DNA of 64,000 nucleotides from Pseudobdellovibrionaceae bacterium (GTDB taxonomy: Bacteria > Bdellovibrionota > Bdellovibrionia > Bdellovibrionales > UBA1609): positions 42,759 through 106,758 of the forward strand of contig CANEZP010000015.1 of assembly GCA_947444305.1 (NCBI GenBank), given 5' to 3'. A program made the position numbers and the translations under genes. The notes under the pieces are model-generated. The model did not search any database and was not told where the DNA came from. It was given only the letters and a program-made list of their open reading frames with translations. The first letter of the stretch is position 1. Each line of letters opens with the position of its first letter. This document shows positions 25,167 through 36,509 of the stretch, piece after piece.

Positions 25167-25250
25167 GGCCCGCAGGCCTGCGGGCCGTTTCAAACAGAGG
25201 CCCGCAAGCCTGCGGGCCGCAATAAACAAAGGCCGGCAAGCTTGCCGGCC
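25167..25250. repeat. Array of three 20-bp palindromes at 32-bp period
   Basis: Three GC-rich palindromes at 25167-25186 (GGCCCGCAGGCCTGCGGGCC), 25199-25218 (same outer arms, centre AGCC) and 25231-25250 (GGCCGGCAAGCTTGCCGGCC) are each separated by 12-bp AT-rich linkers, so the period is exactly 32 bp. The first and third are perfect palindromes. They lie between the dnaK stop (14 bp away) and its terminator, hence inside the 3' UTR. Possible roles are mRNA 3'-end stabilisation, a nuclease barrier, or protein binding. Confidence 0.8.
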
Positions 25251-25264
25251 GCAATATCAAACGG

Positions 25265-27181
<1,917 letters not shown>

Positions 27182-27331
27182 GTGTTGCTCCTTCATTTCA
27201 AAATCAAAAATGCTAAATTTAGCGGGATCTAGTGATCAAAACTTTCTTGAACCAAATGTGAGGTCGGACCCCAAATCGTCAAGGTGCAGGGGCTAAAATC
27301 CCGTTTTGACATGATGGGTTAGAATGTCGCT
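27182..27331 (-). promoter_or_regulatory. dnaJ-dnaK intergenic region with candidate heat-shock promoter and palindrome
   Basis: The gap is long enough for a dnaK promoter of its own. On the minus strand CTTGACG followed after about 16 bp by CACATTT loosely resembles a sigma-32-type or housekeeping promoter. A perfect 12-bp palindrome, GCTAAATTTAGC, lies at 27212-27223, about 30 bp before the dnaK start, and could be an operator. No CIRCE element was found. Promoter assignment is tentative. Confidence 0.35.
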
Positions 27332-28447
27332 CTAGAAGCCGAAGAAGCCGCTCTTATCTTTACCGGGAGATTGCCCTTTAATATCGGCTATTTGCTTTAA
27401 GAGTTTTTCTTCCTCTTTATTGAGCTTTTTGGGGAAAACAATCTTCAGCAGATAAACGAGATCGCCGACGCGCGCGCCCCTCAAAGAAGGCAGACCCTCG
27501 CCCGGTAACTTCACCTGCTCGCCGTACTGCGCCCCTTTGGGCACTTGCAGATTCTTTTTGCCTTTAAGCGTTTCGACTTCGATGTCGCCGCCCAACAATG
27601 CGGTCAGATAAGAAATTTCGAGCTCGGCGTAGAGGTTCGAACCCTCGCGCTCAAAACGGTCATCGGGCTTCACGCGAATCTCAACGTAAAGATCACCGGC
27701 GGGACCGCCTTTAGCGCCGGGTTCACCTTCGCCCGTCATTCGCAGCTGCGTGCCGTTGTCGACGCCCGCGGGAATCGTGACCAGGAGCTTTTTTTCGACC
27801 GCGACGCGCCCGTTACCTTTGCAGGTTTTGCACGGATTTTTGATCATCTGCCCGGTGCCGCGGCAATTCGGACAAGGGGTCGCCATCTGGAAAAATCCTT
27901 GGCTACGTACCACTTGTCCCCGTCCGTTACACGTCGTGCACGTTTCGGGTTTTGATCCCGGCTCGGCGCCGGATCCCGCACAGGGTTTACAATCTTGCTC
28001 AGACTCGAACGAGATGGGTTTTTGCTGCGCTTCGAGCACTTCTTTAAGCTCGATTTGCATAATGTATTTAAGATCGTTACCGCGCCGGGCACCGCCCCCG
28101 CGTGCGCCGCCCCGTTGGCCGCGCCCCTGCTGCTGACCGAAGAAGTCGCCGAAAATATCGCCGAAGGCTTCAAAGATATCGGAGGCATCGTGGAATTGCT
28201 GACCGCCGCCGCCCCCGCCCGGGCCATCGACGCCCTGATGACCGAAACGGTCATAACGCTGGCGCTTAGCCGGATCGCTCAACACTTCGTAAGCGCGCGC
28301 GGCTTCTTTAAATTTATCTTCGGCCGCTTTGTTGTTTGGATTTTTATCCGGATGCGTTTCCATCGCGACTTTACGGTACGCTTTTTTGATGACGTCGGCG
28401 GGCGCGTCCTTAGGGACGCCTAGAATTTCGTAAAAATCGCGTTTCAT
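27332..28447 (-). CDS. dnaJ: Co-chaperone DnaJ (Hsp40, type I)
   Basis: 371 residues. The J-domain carries the HPD motif at residues 32-34 (ETHPDKNP), followed by a Gly-rich linker ([13 protein letters not shown]) and a second Gly/Arg-rich stretch ([16 protein letters not shown]). The zinc region has four CxxCxGxG repeats: [24 protein letters not shown] and CKTCKGNG. The C-terminal substrate-binding domains complete a type I DnaJ. It stimulates DnaK ATPase and delivers clients. A GGAG site precedes the ATG. It is upstream of dnaK, the reverse of the usual dnaK-dnaJ order. Confidence 0.97.
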   Translation of the reverse strand: MKRDFYEILGVPKDAPADVIKKAYRKVAMETHPDKNPNNKAAEDKFKEAARAYEVLSDPAKRQRYDRFGHQGVDGPGGGGGGQQFHDASDIFEAFGDIFGDFFGQQQGRGQRGGARGGGARRGNDLKYIMQIELKEVLEAQQKPISFESEQDCKPCAGSGAEPGSKPETCTTCNGRGQVVRSQGFFQMATPCPNCRGTGQMIKNPCKTCKGNGRVAVEKKLLVTIPAGVDNGTQLRMTGEGEPGAKGGPAGDLYVEIRVKPDDRFEREGSNLYAELEISYLTALLGGDIEVETLKGKKNLQVPKGAQYGEQVKLPGEGLPSLRGARVGDLVYLLKIVFPKKLNKEEEKLLKQIADIKGQSPGKDKSGFFGF

Positions 28448-28514
28448 ATGTTGGCTCCGGAACTAAGTAAGTATGGGATTCCGAAGGGAAACGTCAAGGC
28501 GGGTCTTATCAAAC

Positions 28515-28545
28515 AAAAAGGCCGCGTGGGAACGCGGCCTTTTTT
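28515..28545. terminator. Bidirectional-looking terminator between membrane-protein gene and dnaJ
   Basis: Perfect stem GGCCGCG/CGCGGCC flanked by A5 and T6, loop TGGGAA. On the minus strand it ends the 28609-29553 gene about 65 bp past its stop and insulates dnaJ from upstream transcription. Confidence 0.75.
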
Positions 28546-28608
28546 ACTCTTTATACTGAACCTAGTTAACGAATTTAGAACGACCGCAGGACAGCGGTGC
28601 GCAAATTC

Positions 28609-29553
28609 TTACGTCGTTAAAGGTTCGCGGCGGCGCGAAACAACCGTCGTGCCCGAATCCGAAAAGCCCATCGGCCCACCGAAAACGCCACCGATGTAAG
28701 CGGCAATTGCACCTGAGACCAAGCTGAAGAACATGAACCAGCCGGCCGCGGCCGCGGCGTTCGTCGTCTTACCTGCAGCCGCAATTCCTTTTTGCTTGAT
28801 CGTGGCCATCACTGAATTCGCTTGATCTTCGCTTTGACCGATCAAAGAATTCGCTTCTTCTTTCGAGATGCCTAAGCGTTTCGAAATGACGTTCGCGACG
28901 GCGTCTTTATCGGCTGCACCGGCGACGGCACCGGCTTGCTCTTCGGCAACGTCCGCACCGGTCTTACCGCCGGCATTTGCTTGTGCACGAGCCGCATCTT
29001 GCGGAACATCTTTCGCGCGCGCTTTTACATTTTCAGGTTGAAGTTCTTTTTTGCCGGTTTCGGCCAAGAGTTGACGAACTTCTTCACGAACCGACGAAAC
29101 GTCAAATTTCGTGTTAGCCGCTGCACCCGCGCCGGCCGAAGCCGCGCCACGAAGGCCGCTACCGACGAGTCCGACCGCGGCGCCAACCGCGCTGCCGATA
29201 CCCGTCGCGACTAATACAATAGTCACCGCGCTGGCGACGGCCCAGGCGCAAAGCCCGTGAAGACCGGCAACAACACGTTCACGATATCCCGACATGCGTG
29301 CCGCTACGTAACCGCCCGCGAAGAGTGAAATCAAACCTGCGATGAACCAAAAAGCACCGGCCGCCAACATGGCTCCACGTCCGACGGAGTCGCCTTGTTC
29401 GGGGTCGAAACTTGAAAAACCAATGCCGCCACCCATGCTCATGAGTGTTGCGTTCACGACGAAGGCGATAAAAGCCCCGGCGAGAATTGCGCCCCAAGAG
29501 ATCATGGGGCGTTGTACCTCGCCCGTTGCTAAAACTTGTTCCTGATATGCCAC
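28609..29553 (-). CDS. Integral membrane protein with amphipathic helical insert
   Basis: About 314 residues from a GTG start at 29553, chosen for its AAAGG ribosome-binding site and because the membrane core begins soon after (RPMISWGAILAGAFIAFVVN). The pattern SWGAILAGAF...SLFAGGYVAARMSG...GLHGLCAWAVA resembles a family of bacterial membrane proteins often annotated as 'PhnA-like' or YrzE-like, of unknown role. Three to four helices come first, then about 110 Ala/Lys/Glu-rich residues, including SKRLGISKEEANSLI and a Gln-rich EDQAN segment, then a final membrane helix. Monocistronic with its own terminator. Confidence 0.65.
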   Translation of the reverse strand: MAYQEQVLATGEVQRPMISWGAILAGAFIAFVVNATLMSMGGGIGFSSFDPEQGDSVGRGAMLAAGAFWFIAGLISLFAGGYVAARMSGYRERVVAGLHGLCAWAVASAVTIVLVATGIGSAVGAAVGLVGSGLRGAASAGAGAAANTKFDVSSVREEVRQLLAETGKKELQPENVKARAKDVPQDAARAQANAGGKTGADVAEEQAGAVAGAADKDAVANVISKRLGISKEEANSLIGQSEDQANSVMATIKQKGIAAAGKTTNAAAAAGWFMFFSLVSGAIAAYIGGVFGGPMGFSDSGTTVVSRRREPLTT

Positions 29554-29726
29554 GATAAAACCTTTCGTTAATGAGTAGCCGTTAAAAAACGAACTATACA
29601 GCAAGAGTGGGACCATCGCTTGAACGTGCTCGCGGTCGAAAGGTGCCATTTTGGGATAATGTATAATTTATGTATATAAATTCAATTTACGGGAAAGCGA
29701 TGCAGTACTTCAAAATCAATAAATTT

Positions 29727-30479
29727 CTAATTCTGCGTGGTTTTTAATTTCGTGCGAAGTTCCGTGATGCGTTTATCAAGAGATTCGATCACCTTTTCAT
29801 CGGTTTGCACGCGACGATGATTCTCTAAAATTGTTAGTCCCAATTCGAGTTGGCCGTTTTGAGTATAGAGACGCGAAGCTAATAGTCTCACCCAATCCGG
29901 CGCTCCGTTTGCGCCGGCGATGAGCAAGAGTTCGGCGGCTTTTTTCAAGTCTTTTACGTCAAACAAATAGTGATAGGCGGCCCGGTAAGCGATGGACCAA
30001 TCATGAGGGTAAGCGGTTAAGCCGCGCTCAAAGATCACACCGGCGCCGGCGTAATCTTCGGTGAGCACCGAGAGGGATATGGCGCCGGCCAGGTAAGGCA
30101 TTTTAAACTTAGGCGCGAGCTTGGTGACCGTGTCGAGCATTTTAAAAGCCCATGAGTTGTCGCAGTTTTTGTAGCGAGGGGAATAGAGACGGTCATCTTT
30201 ATTATCAAGGTTAGGTTCAAGTTTTTCGATCGGCTTCAGGTAGGTCTGGCAGTTGTCAGAGTCTTGAATCCAGCGGAGCCAGAAAGAATCGGCCATTGAC
30301 TCACGAAAACCAAATGTAAACTGCTCGAGATGTTCCGGGGGCGGATAGAGGAATTTTTCGGACTCGAAGCGTTTTGAATTGTGGCGAGTGATTTCGGCCG
30401 CGCCGAAAGAAACGATTAGAGCTATCCAGATATATAGTTTGGTCACAGGTCTATATTGACCCTGGATTTGTTCAGGCAC
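29727..30479 (-). CDS. Membrane-anchored protein with possible TPR-like C-terminus
   Basis: 250 residues. One N-terminal helix (LYIWIALIVSFGAAEI) suggests anchoring with the rest in the periplasm. A conserved-looking block FTFGFRESMADSFWLRWIQDSDNC is followed by helices with TPR-like spacing (GVIFERGLTAYPHDWSIAYRAAYHY, KKAAELLLIAGANGAPDWVRLLAS). It follows the pilin gene on the same strand after a terminator, so it may be linked to pilus biology by position only. Function unknown. Confidence 0.65.
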   Translation of the reverse strand: MPEQIQGQYRPVTKLYIWIALIVSFGAAEITRHNSKRFESEKFLYPPPEHLEQFTFGFRESMADSFWLRWIQDSDNCQTYLKPIEKLEPNLDNKDDRLYSPRYKNCDNSWAFKMLDTVTKLAPKFKMPYLAGAISLSVLTEDYAGAGVIFERGLTAYPHDWSIAYRAAYHYLFDVKDLKKAAELLLIAGANGAPDWVRLLASRLYTQNGQLELGLTILENHRRVQTDEKVIESLDKRITELRTKLKTTQN

Positions 30480-30483
30480 AAAT

Positions 30484-30516
30484 AAAAAAGAGTGAGCATG
30501 CGGCTCACTCTTTTTT
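30484..30516 (-). terminator. Terminator of the pilin gene
   Basis: Perfect inverted repeat AAAAAAGAGTGAGC / GCTCACTCTTTTTT with a 5-nt loop, 30 bp past the pilin stop. The strong stem and T-run suit a highly expressed pilin mRNA. Confidence 0.85.
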
Positions 30517-30545
30517 AAGCATTATTATACTGTGCTAATTTCAGC

Positions 30546-31091
30546 TTATAAAATATCGAAACCGCCGGCAGGCTGGATTAAGCTCTTCGCTTGGTTGATC
30601 GTCCATTGATCCATCGCCGCATCACCATCGATATCGCCCGTCGCGCCGGCCGTAAACAAGCCGCCCGTTCCGTTCGTGATAACCGTGGTAGGCATCGCAC
30701 CGATCGGAACTGGAAGCACAACTTCCGTGCAGCCCGTTGCGGCCGTGCAATAAGTGTTAGTGATGCTATCGCCGGCCGCACCACCGTTACCTGAGTACGG
30801 AGCGGGCGGAACGCCGTTGTCCGCGTTGAAGCCGTGACGGTAGCGCAAGTTACCGGTCGGAGCGTAACCGACGACCGTGAAGCGTGAGTAGTACGCTTGC
30901 CATTCTGCGAAGAAAGCGCGTTCAGCCGAGTACAATGCCGACAAATTCGACTTGGCTTCAGACTGTTTAGCTTTTGCCGTGAACTTTTGATAGTTCGGAA
31001 CTGCGATTGCGGCCAAGACACCAATGATCGCTACGACGACCATCAACTCGATAAGCGAGAAGCCCTTGTTGTTTCTTAATGAAACATTCAT
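30546..31091 (-). CDS. pilA: Type IVa major pilin (PilA-like)
   Basis: 181-residue prepilin. The short positively charged leader [10 protein letters not shown] is cleaved before Phe11 by a PilD-type peptidase, giving [20 protein letters not shown] with Glu at mature position 5, the hallmark of type IVa pilins. The C-terminal domain has two Cys ([14 protein letters not shown]), the second pair forming a short disulfide loop, and a D-rich segment ([12 protein letters not shown]) near the end. The protein polymerises into pili used for attachment and twitching, and in predatory relatives for prey entry. It is monocistronic with a strong terminator and shares its upstream region with clpS. Confidence 0.93.
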   Translation of the reverse strand: MNVSLRNNKGFSLIELMVVVAIIGVLAAIAVPNYQKFTAKAKQSEAKSNLSALYSAERAFFAEWQAYYSRFTVVGYAPTGNLRYRHGFNADNGVPPAPYSGNGGAAGDSITNTYCTAATGCTEVVLPVPIGAMPTTVITNGTGGLFTAGATGDIDGDAAMDQWTINQAKSLIQPAGGFDIL

Positions 31092-31294
31092 ATTTTTATC
31101 CCCCGAAACGTTCTGGTTAATTGTGCAGATTCAAGTCTGCATTGCGTTTACGGGAAAGTGAAGAGCGAGTGTCAAACAATCCGTCGTCTCGACTTAAGTT
31201 GAGTCAATTCCGTACCAAATTGCGAAGACAGGGGTTAATATACGAACACTATTGAGACGATCTACTCTAGCAACCCCGACGTGAGCCGAGACAA

Positions 31295-31621
31295 ATGAAC
31301 GACGACAACCGCTATCCCGACAACGAAGGCGACGATCAGGTCATCACGAAGTACCGCCCGACGACCGCCAAACCGCCTTTGTATAAAGTGATTCTTTTGA
31401 ACGACGATTTCACGCCCATGGAGTTTGTCATCCTCGTACTTAAAAAATTCTTCATGAAGAGTGATAGCGAAGCCAACAAAGTGATGCTGCAAGTTCACAA
31501 CGAAGGCGCCGGACTCGCGGGTATATACACGTTCGAAGTCGCGGAGACGAAAGTCTACGCCGTGAATGAGTTTTCGAGGCGACAAAAGCATCCGCTTAAG
31601 TGTAGTATGGAAAAAGAATAA
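31295..31621 (+). CDS. clpS: ATP-dependent Clp protease adaptor ClpS
   Basis: 108 residues with the ClpS fold signature YKVILLNDDFTPMEFVI, the conserved acidic/His-pocket region and AGIYTFEVAETKV near the C-terminus. The N-terminal 25 residues are polar and disordered, as needed for binding ClpA. ClpS delivers N-end-rule substrates (Leu, Phe, Tyr, Trp N-termini) to ClpAP. It lies 51 bp upstream of clpA on the same strand, the normal operon. It is of interest that an Aat-like gene, the other half of the N-end pathway, begins the window about 30 kb away. Confidence 0.96.
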   Translation: MNDDNRYPDNEGDDQVITKYRPTTAKPPLYKVILLNDDFTPMEFVILVLKKFFMKSDSEANKVMLQVHNEGAGLAGIYTFEVAETKVYAVNEFSRRQKHPLKCSMEKE

Positions 31622-31672
31622 GAACCGCGAGCGCGCAATCACAAAACAAGCTGCGCTTAGTCTGGAGACACG

Positions 31673-33988
31673 ATGCTTGACCCTAAGCTCGAACGGATCC
31701 TCAACCAACTCTTAGAATCCGCCCGGTTGAAGAGATATGAATTCATCAGCCTCGAGCACGTGCTCTTGGTGCTCACTTCCAAAGATGAAGAAACGCAAGA
31801 AATTCTCGAAGCCTGCGGCGCCGACTTAAAGGCCCTTAAAGCTAAGCTCGAAGAATTCGTGAAATCGCACTGCCCGCTCGTAAGCGAAGAATTTCTCGCG
31901 GCCGATCCCGAATGGCGCCCCGAGCTGACGATGGCTTTCCACCGTTTGCTCCAACGCGCGGCGATTCAGGTGCAGAGCGCGGGCCGCAAAATGGTGAAGA
32001 GCGGCAATTTGCTCGTCGCCCTGTTTCACGAAACCGACTCTTACGCCCGCTACTTTCTCGAGGAACAGGGCGTATCGCAATTCGATATCATCGAATACAT
32101 CTCGCATGGCCAAGCGAAGTCGCCCGTAAATTCCGAGGTCGCGGCCGACGGTTTGCCGCGTGATCAAAAAGACAAGCCGGCTTCCGCCCTCGCGAGCTAT
32201 TGCACGAACTTGAACGAGCGCGCGAAGCAAGGAAAGATCGATCCGTTGATCGGGCGCCAAGACGTGCTCGAACGTATGATGCAGATCCTTTGCCGCCGCA
32301 CGAAGAACAATCCCCTGCTCATCGGTGAATCCGGCGTCGGTAAAACCGCGCTCGCCGACGGGATGGCGTTGCGAATTACGCAAGGGCAAGTGCCGGCGAA
32401 GCTTTTAGACAAAGTGATTTACTCACTCGACATGGGCGCATTGCTCGCCGGAACCAAATACCGCGGTGATTTCGAGGAACGTCTCAAAGCCGTCGTGAAA
32501 GAAGTGAAAGCTTCGAAGGGCGCCGTTTTGTTCATCGACGAGATTCACACTCTCGTCGGCGCGGGCGGAACTTCGGGCGGCGCAATGGACGCGTCGAATT
32601 TGCTTAAGCCGTCGTTGACCGACGGTACGCTCAGCGTGATCGGTTCAACCACCTTCAAAGAATACCGCACGCATTTTGAAAAAGACCGCGCGCTCGCCCG
32701 CCGCTTCCAGAAGATCGACGTGTCCGAGCCGACCGTCGAACAAACGGTCGAGATTTTGCGCGGTTTGAAATCACGTTACGAAGAATATCACCACGTCACG
32801 TTCAGCGACGAAGCGTTGAAGGCCGCCGCCGAACTTTCGGCCAAGCACATTCAGCAGCGTCACTTACCCGACAAAGCGATCGACGTTTTGGATGAAGCCG
32901 GCAGCCGCGCGCGCACGTTTGCTACCGCGCCGGATATTATTCACTTAAGCGTTGAGGACATCGAGACCACCATCGCCAAGATGGCCGCGATCCCCGTGAA
33001 GTCGGTGAATTCGGGCGACCGCCAGAAACTGAAAGATTTAGACAAGCAGCTTAAGGCCGTCATCTTTGGGCAAGACACCGCGATCAATAAAGTGGTTAAC
33101 GCGATTAAGATGTCGCGCACCGGGCTCGGCCGCGAGAACAAACCGATCGGCTCTTACTTCTTCGCCGGCCCGACCGGCGTCGGTAAAACCGAAGTTTCAA
33201 AGCAGCTGGCCGAATTGCTCGGTATCTCGTTCTTACGCTTCGACATGTCCGAGTATATGGAGAAGCACGCGGTCTCGCGTCTCGTCGGCGCACCCCCCGG
33301 GTACGTGGGCTACGAAGAAGGCGGTTTGTTAACGGATGCGGTCACCAAGCAGCCGCATTGTGTTTTGCTCATCGACGAAGTCGAGAAGGCGCACCCGGAT
33401 CTACTCAACATATTGTTGCAGGTGATGGACAGCGGGCGTCTGACCGATTCCAACGGCCGCACGTCGGATTTTCAAAACGTGATCTTAATCATGACGTCCA
33501 ACGCCGGCGCTTTCGAAGCGGCGAAGGGTAGCCTTGGTTTAAATCCGCAGAAGAGTTCGACGATCTCGCTCGACGTGATTAAAAAAACGTTCCGGCCGGA
33601 GTTCATCAATCGCTTGGACGCGATCGTTGAGTTCCAATCGCTCGATAAACCTTTGCTCGTGCAAGTCATTCGCAAGTTCGTGTTGGAACTCGAAGCGCAA
33701 TTGCTTAAGAAGACGATCTCGATGGAAGTGTACCCCGAGGCCGTCGATTGGTTGTTCGATAAAGGTTACGACCCCGCCTACGGCGCACGCCCGTTCGCGC
33801 GCGTGATTGACGAACACCTGAAGCGGCCGTTGGTTGACGACATTCTTTTCGGCAAGTTGCAAAACGGCGGCAAGGTGACCGTGAGTGTCGATAACGATGA
33901 GCTTAAAATCGAGTGTTTCTCGATGGACGATATCCAAAAGCCACGCCTGCCGGGCCGCAAAAACAAAGCGATCGCCGGCAAAGTTTAA
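31673..33988 (+). CDS. clpA: Clp protease ATP-binding subunit ClpA
   Basis: 771 residues, the normal ClpA length. The N-domain (about 1-145) binds ClpS, then two AAA+ modules follow: Walker A GESGVGKT near 218 with Walker B VLFIDEIHT, and Walker A GPTGVGKT near 499 with CVLLIDEVEKAHPD. No ClpB-type middle coiled-coil is present. Between the modules the family linker contains LSVEDIETTIAKMAAIP. ClpA unfolds substrates for ClpP degradation. In an operon with clpS. Confidence 0.96.
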   Translation: MLDPKLERILNQLLESARLKRYEFISLEHVLLVLTSKDEETQEILEACGADLKALKAKLEEFVKSHCPLVSEEFLAADPEWRPELTMAFHRLLQRAAIQVQSAGRKMVKSGNLLVALFHETDSYARYFLEEQGVSQFDIIEYISHGQAKSPVNSEVAADGLPRDQKDKPASALASYCTNLNERAKQGKIDPLIGRQDVLERMMQILCRRTKNNPLLIGESGVGKTALADGMALRITQGQVPAKLLDKVIYSLDMGALLAGTKYRGDFEERLKAVVKEVKASKGAVLFIDEIHTLVGAGGTSGGAMDASNLLKPSLTDGTLSVIGSTTFKEYRTHFEKDRALARRFQKIDVSEPTVEQTVEILRGLKSRYEEYHHVTFSDEALKAAAELSAKHIQQRHLPDKAIDVLDEAGSRARTFATAPDIIHLSVEDIETTIAKMAAIPVKSVNSGDRQKLKDLDKQLKAVIFGQDTAINKVVNAIKMSRTGLGRENKPIGSYFFAGPTGVGKTEVSKQLAELLGISFLRFDMSEYMEKHAVSRLVGAPPGYVGYEEGGLLTDAVTKQPHCVLLIDEVEKAHPDLLNILLQVMDSGRLTDSNGRTSDFQNVILIMTSNAGAFEAAKGSLGLNPQKSSTISLDVIKKTFRPEFINRLDAIVEFQSLDKPLLVQVIRKFVLELEAQLLKKTISMEVYPEAVDWLFDKGYDPAYGARPFARVIDEHLKRPLVDDILFGKLQNGGKVTVSVDNDELKIECFSMDDIQKPRLPGRKNKAIAGKV

Positions 33989-34034
33989 GGACGGCGTTCG
34001 CTCTCGCGACGAATCTGACGCGATACTATCACCC

Positions 34035-34067
34035 CCCGCGACGAATTTGATCGCGGGCATTCTTTTT
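34035..34067 (+). terminator. Terminator downstream of clpA
   Basis: Stem CCCGCGA / TCGCGGG with a 9-nt loop followed by CATTC and five T, 47 bp past the clpA stop. Confidence 0.7.
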
Positions 34068-34143
34068 AATTCGGTTAGGCCATATGGACAAAGACTAGAC
34101 CCCGCGATAACCCTTTTGATCAGGGGAAATTAGAGGGGGATCC

Positions 34144-35346
34144 ATGAGTCCAAGAGTTCCGTTAACGCGAGTGGCTCTACTGCTTGCGGCATTGTTCGCG
34201 ACCGCGGCCTGCAAACCTTCCGACGTTAAAGTAAAAACCGTAAAAGAGCGGCTCGATTCCGGGCAACTCGTCGAATTCACCAAACCCGGCTACCGCAGGC
34301 CCTCGTGTCCGAAGGCCGCGCCCGACTGGTCAAACCTCTCGCTGTCGGATCAAGCCGAGCGGGAACGTATCGTCTTGAAGACGCAAAGCGCGACCCTAAA
34401 CCCCGGCAAAGAAACTTGTTTCCGCGTCGGCTCCGTCGTGAACCTTACCGTCGACGGCAAACCGAACGGCCAGGCGACGATCCGCAAGCTGGGGCTGATC
34501 AAATTAGGTTCTTTGCAGGCGCAACAACTCAAAGGGAAATTTTTCGCGAAGACGGACGACTTCAACGGATTCAAGAGCAACGTCGAAAGCAAGCGGATGA
34601 AGCCCGTGCACGAAGGTTTAGTAACGATCGTTGAAGTCGATTACCTCTCAGGATCCGCCGCCGATCAAAAAACGATTGAAGACCGTGATGCGGAAAAGAA
34701 TGCGGGCGACGGCTTCGCGGAGACGTTGAACGACGGCGATCGCCTCGGTGAGTGCCGCAACAATTCCGTTTGGAAAGAATTGATCGTACCCGGCGATTAC
34801 CAAGCGCCGGTCATGACTTCCCAAATTAAAAGTTGGTACCGGCTCGGGAACTTCAATTGCTTAACGCAAGGGCAAGAGGCCGAAGTGAAAGAATCGACGA
34901 AAGCCGACGCGCCTTCGGCCGGTAAGGTGCGCATCCGCAAAATCAAAATGTTTAAGGTGCAGTCATTGTCGCGCGAACGTTTTGACCTGCCCGATTTTGA
35001 TTTCGAAAAGTTGAAGCAAAAGATTCTTACCGAGAATAGTGAGCGCAAGCCGCGGCCCGAAGAGTGGATGCTCGTTTACGATGTGGAAGCGCCGGGCGGA
35101 ACGGTCGCGCCGGTCGATTGCCGGCCCGACACCATCAGCGCCCTGACGGGAGCGGATCGCCACGCGACCCGCTTCGTGACCGTCTTACCCAAAGGAACCT
35201 GCTTAAAAGCCGGCCATCTCGTCATGCTACGCATCCCACTCGCCGGTGAGGATTCGCTCGAGATCCCGGCGCGTGTCGCGCTCGTTGAAGACCGCACCGA
35301 AGGGGTTTTTGTCACGGTCGAGAAAATCATCGGGGGTCAGCCGTGA
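34144..35346 (+). CDS. Lipoprotein with repeated small beta-domains (possibly ASCH/PUA-like)
   Basis: 400 residues with a lipobox (LFATAACKPSD), so lipid-anchored. The chain has three related segments of the type 'Cys-x-x-G-x-x-V ... IRKLGLIKLGSL': about 95-175 (ETCFRVGSVVNLTVDGKPNGQATIRKLGLIKL), about 235-300 (FNCLTQGQEAEVKE... VRIRKIKMFKVQSL) and about 340-400 (GTCLKAGHLVMLRIPL... ARVALVEDRTEG). The G-x-x-V-x-L then I-R-K-x-x pattern recalls ASCH/PUA-like barrels, which bind RNA or nucleotides, but this is by eye. It is translationally coupled (4-bp GTGA overlap) to the nuclease-like gene downstream. Confidence 0.6.
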   Translation: MSPRVPLTRVALLLAALFATAACKPSDVKVKTVKERLDSGQLVEFTKPGYRRPSCPKAAPDWSNLSLSDQAERERIVLKTQSATLNPGKETCFRVGSVVNLTVDGKPNGQATIRKLGLIKLGSLQAQQLKGKFFAKTDDFNGFKSNVESKRMKPVHEGLVTIVEVDYLSGSAADQKTIEDRDAEKNAGDGFAETLNDGDRLGECRNNSVWKELIVPGDYQAPVMTSQIKSWYRLGNFNCLTQGQEAEVKESTKADAPSAGKVRIRKIKMFKVQSLSRERFDLPDFDFEKLKQKILTENSERKPRPEEWMLVYDVEAPGGTVAPVDCRPDTISALTGADRHATRFVTVLPKGTCLKAGHLVMLRIPLAGEDSLEIPARVALVEDRTEGVFVTVEKIIGGQP

Positions 35347-36509
35347 AACAGTTAATGACCGGTATCCTGCTTTTTATGATCGGCTGCACCACCACCCAGC
35401 GCAAAATGGAGGAAACCACGCCGCAAAATACCGCGCGGGTGAGCATCATGACCTTCAACGTCGAGAACCTTTTCGATATCGACGACGATCCCGAAAAGTT
35501 AGACGAAGCTTTCCTACCTTCGGGCGCAAAATCGGGCGAAGTATTTCAGAACAAATGCCGCTACCAGGCCCTGCGCTACCGCGATTCAAAACATCAAGGG
35601 CGCGAGAATATGGACGAGACCGGGCTCGCCACCTTCCGTACCGACGAATGCTTAGGCAAAGACTGGTCGCCCGCGATCGTACGCCGTAAATACGAGCGGA
35701 TCACCGATGTCTTGAAACAAGTGAACAACGGACGCGGCCCCGACGTCTTGCTGTTGCAAGAAGTTGAGAACCGTAAAGTCGTCGAGCGTTGGAACAACGA
35801 ATATTTGCAAGGAATGGGTTACCGAAGCCTCATCCACATGGAAAGTTTGGACGAACGCGGGATCGACGTCGCCATTCTCTCGCGCCTCGAATCCGTCGGT
35901 GAGCCTAAGCTGCACAACTTAGATTACTCGCTCGAAGCCGGCATCGACGAAGACGACAAACGACCGACCCGCGGGATTCTCGAAGGAAGATTCAAGTTAC
36001 CGGACGGCACACCGATCGCGGTGTTCGCCCTTCACCTACCCTCGCAAGGTGCCTCTACCCTTCACCGCAGCGCCGGCTTAAAAACCTTGAAGAATGTCGC
36101 CGCGAAAGTTGAGCCCGGAACCGTGGTGGTTGCGGGTGGTGATCTGAACATCACCTCGACCGAGGAGTTCAAGCAGCGCTATTACAAAGATTTAGTCGCG
36201 GATCAGTTCGTGGTTTCTCACCGCATCGGCTGCCTTGGGTGCCCGGGTTCGACCTATTTTGGCCGCGACAACACGTGGTCGTTCTTCGATGTGCTGCTGT
36301 TCGCCAAGCCGTTGATCGACGAACAATCTCCCTGGCAAGTCGATCCCGCATCGATTCACCTGGTGAATAGCAGCCGCTACCAAGTCGACAATTGGGGTAA
36401 GCCCGCGAAGTTTCGGACCGGAAAAGGCTCGGTCGGAGTTTCGGATCACTGGCCGATGTACGCCGAAATCTTCGCTAGAAAAACCGGTAACACCGCGGGG
36501 GTGGAATAA
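35343..36509 (+). CDS. Endonuclease/exonuclease/phosphatase-family lipoprotein
   Basis: 388 residues starting with GTG, overlapping the previous stop by 4 bp. A lipobox (LLFMIGCTTT) anchors it. EEP motifs in order: SIMTFNVENLFD (Asn metal ligand), LLLQEVENRKV (Glu), DERGIDVAILSR, ILEGRFKLPDGTPIAVFALH, VVAGGDLNITS (Asp and Asn) and VGVSDHWPMYAE (Asp-His). All catalytic positions are present, so it should be an active phosphodiesterase or phosphatase outside the inner membrane. Extracellular DNA/RNA, phospholipid or inositol phosphate are possible substrates. The next gene starts at its stop codon. Confidence 0.9.
   Translation: MKQLMTGILLFMIGCTTTQRKMEETTPQNTARVSIMTFNVENLFDIDDDPEKLDEAFLPSGAKSGEVFQNKCRYQALRYRDSKHQGRENMDETGLATFRTDECLGKDWSPAIVRRKYERITDVLKQVNNGRGPDVLLLQEVENRKVVERWNNEYLQGMGYRSLIHMESLDERGIDVAILSRLESVGEPKLHNLDYSLEAGIDEDDKRPTRGILEGRFKLPDGTPIAVFALHLPSQGASTLHRSAGLKTLKNVAAKVEPGTVVVAGGDLNITSTEEFKQRYYKDLVADQFVVSHRIGCLGCPGSTYFGRDNTWSFFDVLLFAKPLIDEQSPWQVDPASIHLVNSSRYQVDNWGKPAKFRTGKGSVGVSDHWPMYAEIFARKTGNTAGVE

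Noticed and set aside
25167..25250. CRISPR array
   Set aside because: The regular 32-bp period comes from palindrome plus a near-constant 12-bp linker; there are only three units, no spacers and no cas genes.
27182..27331. CIRCE operator for HrcA
   Set aside because: The consensus TTAGCACTC-N9-GAGTGCTAA is not present; only a short GCTAAATTTAGC palindrome is.
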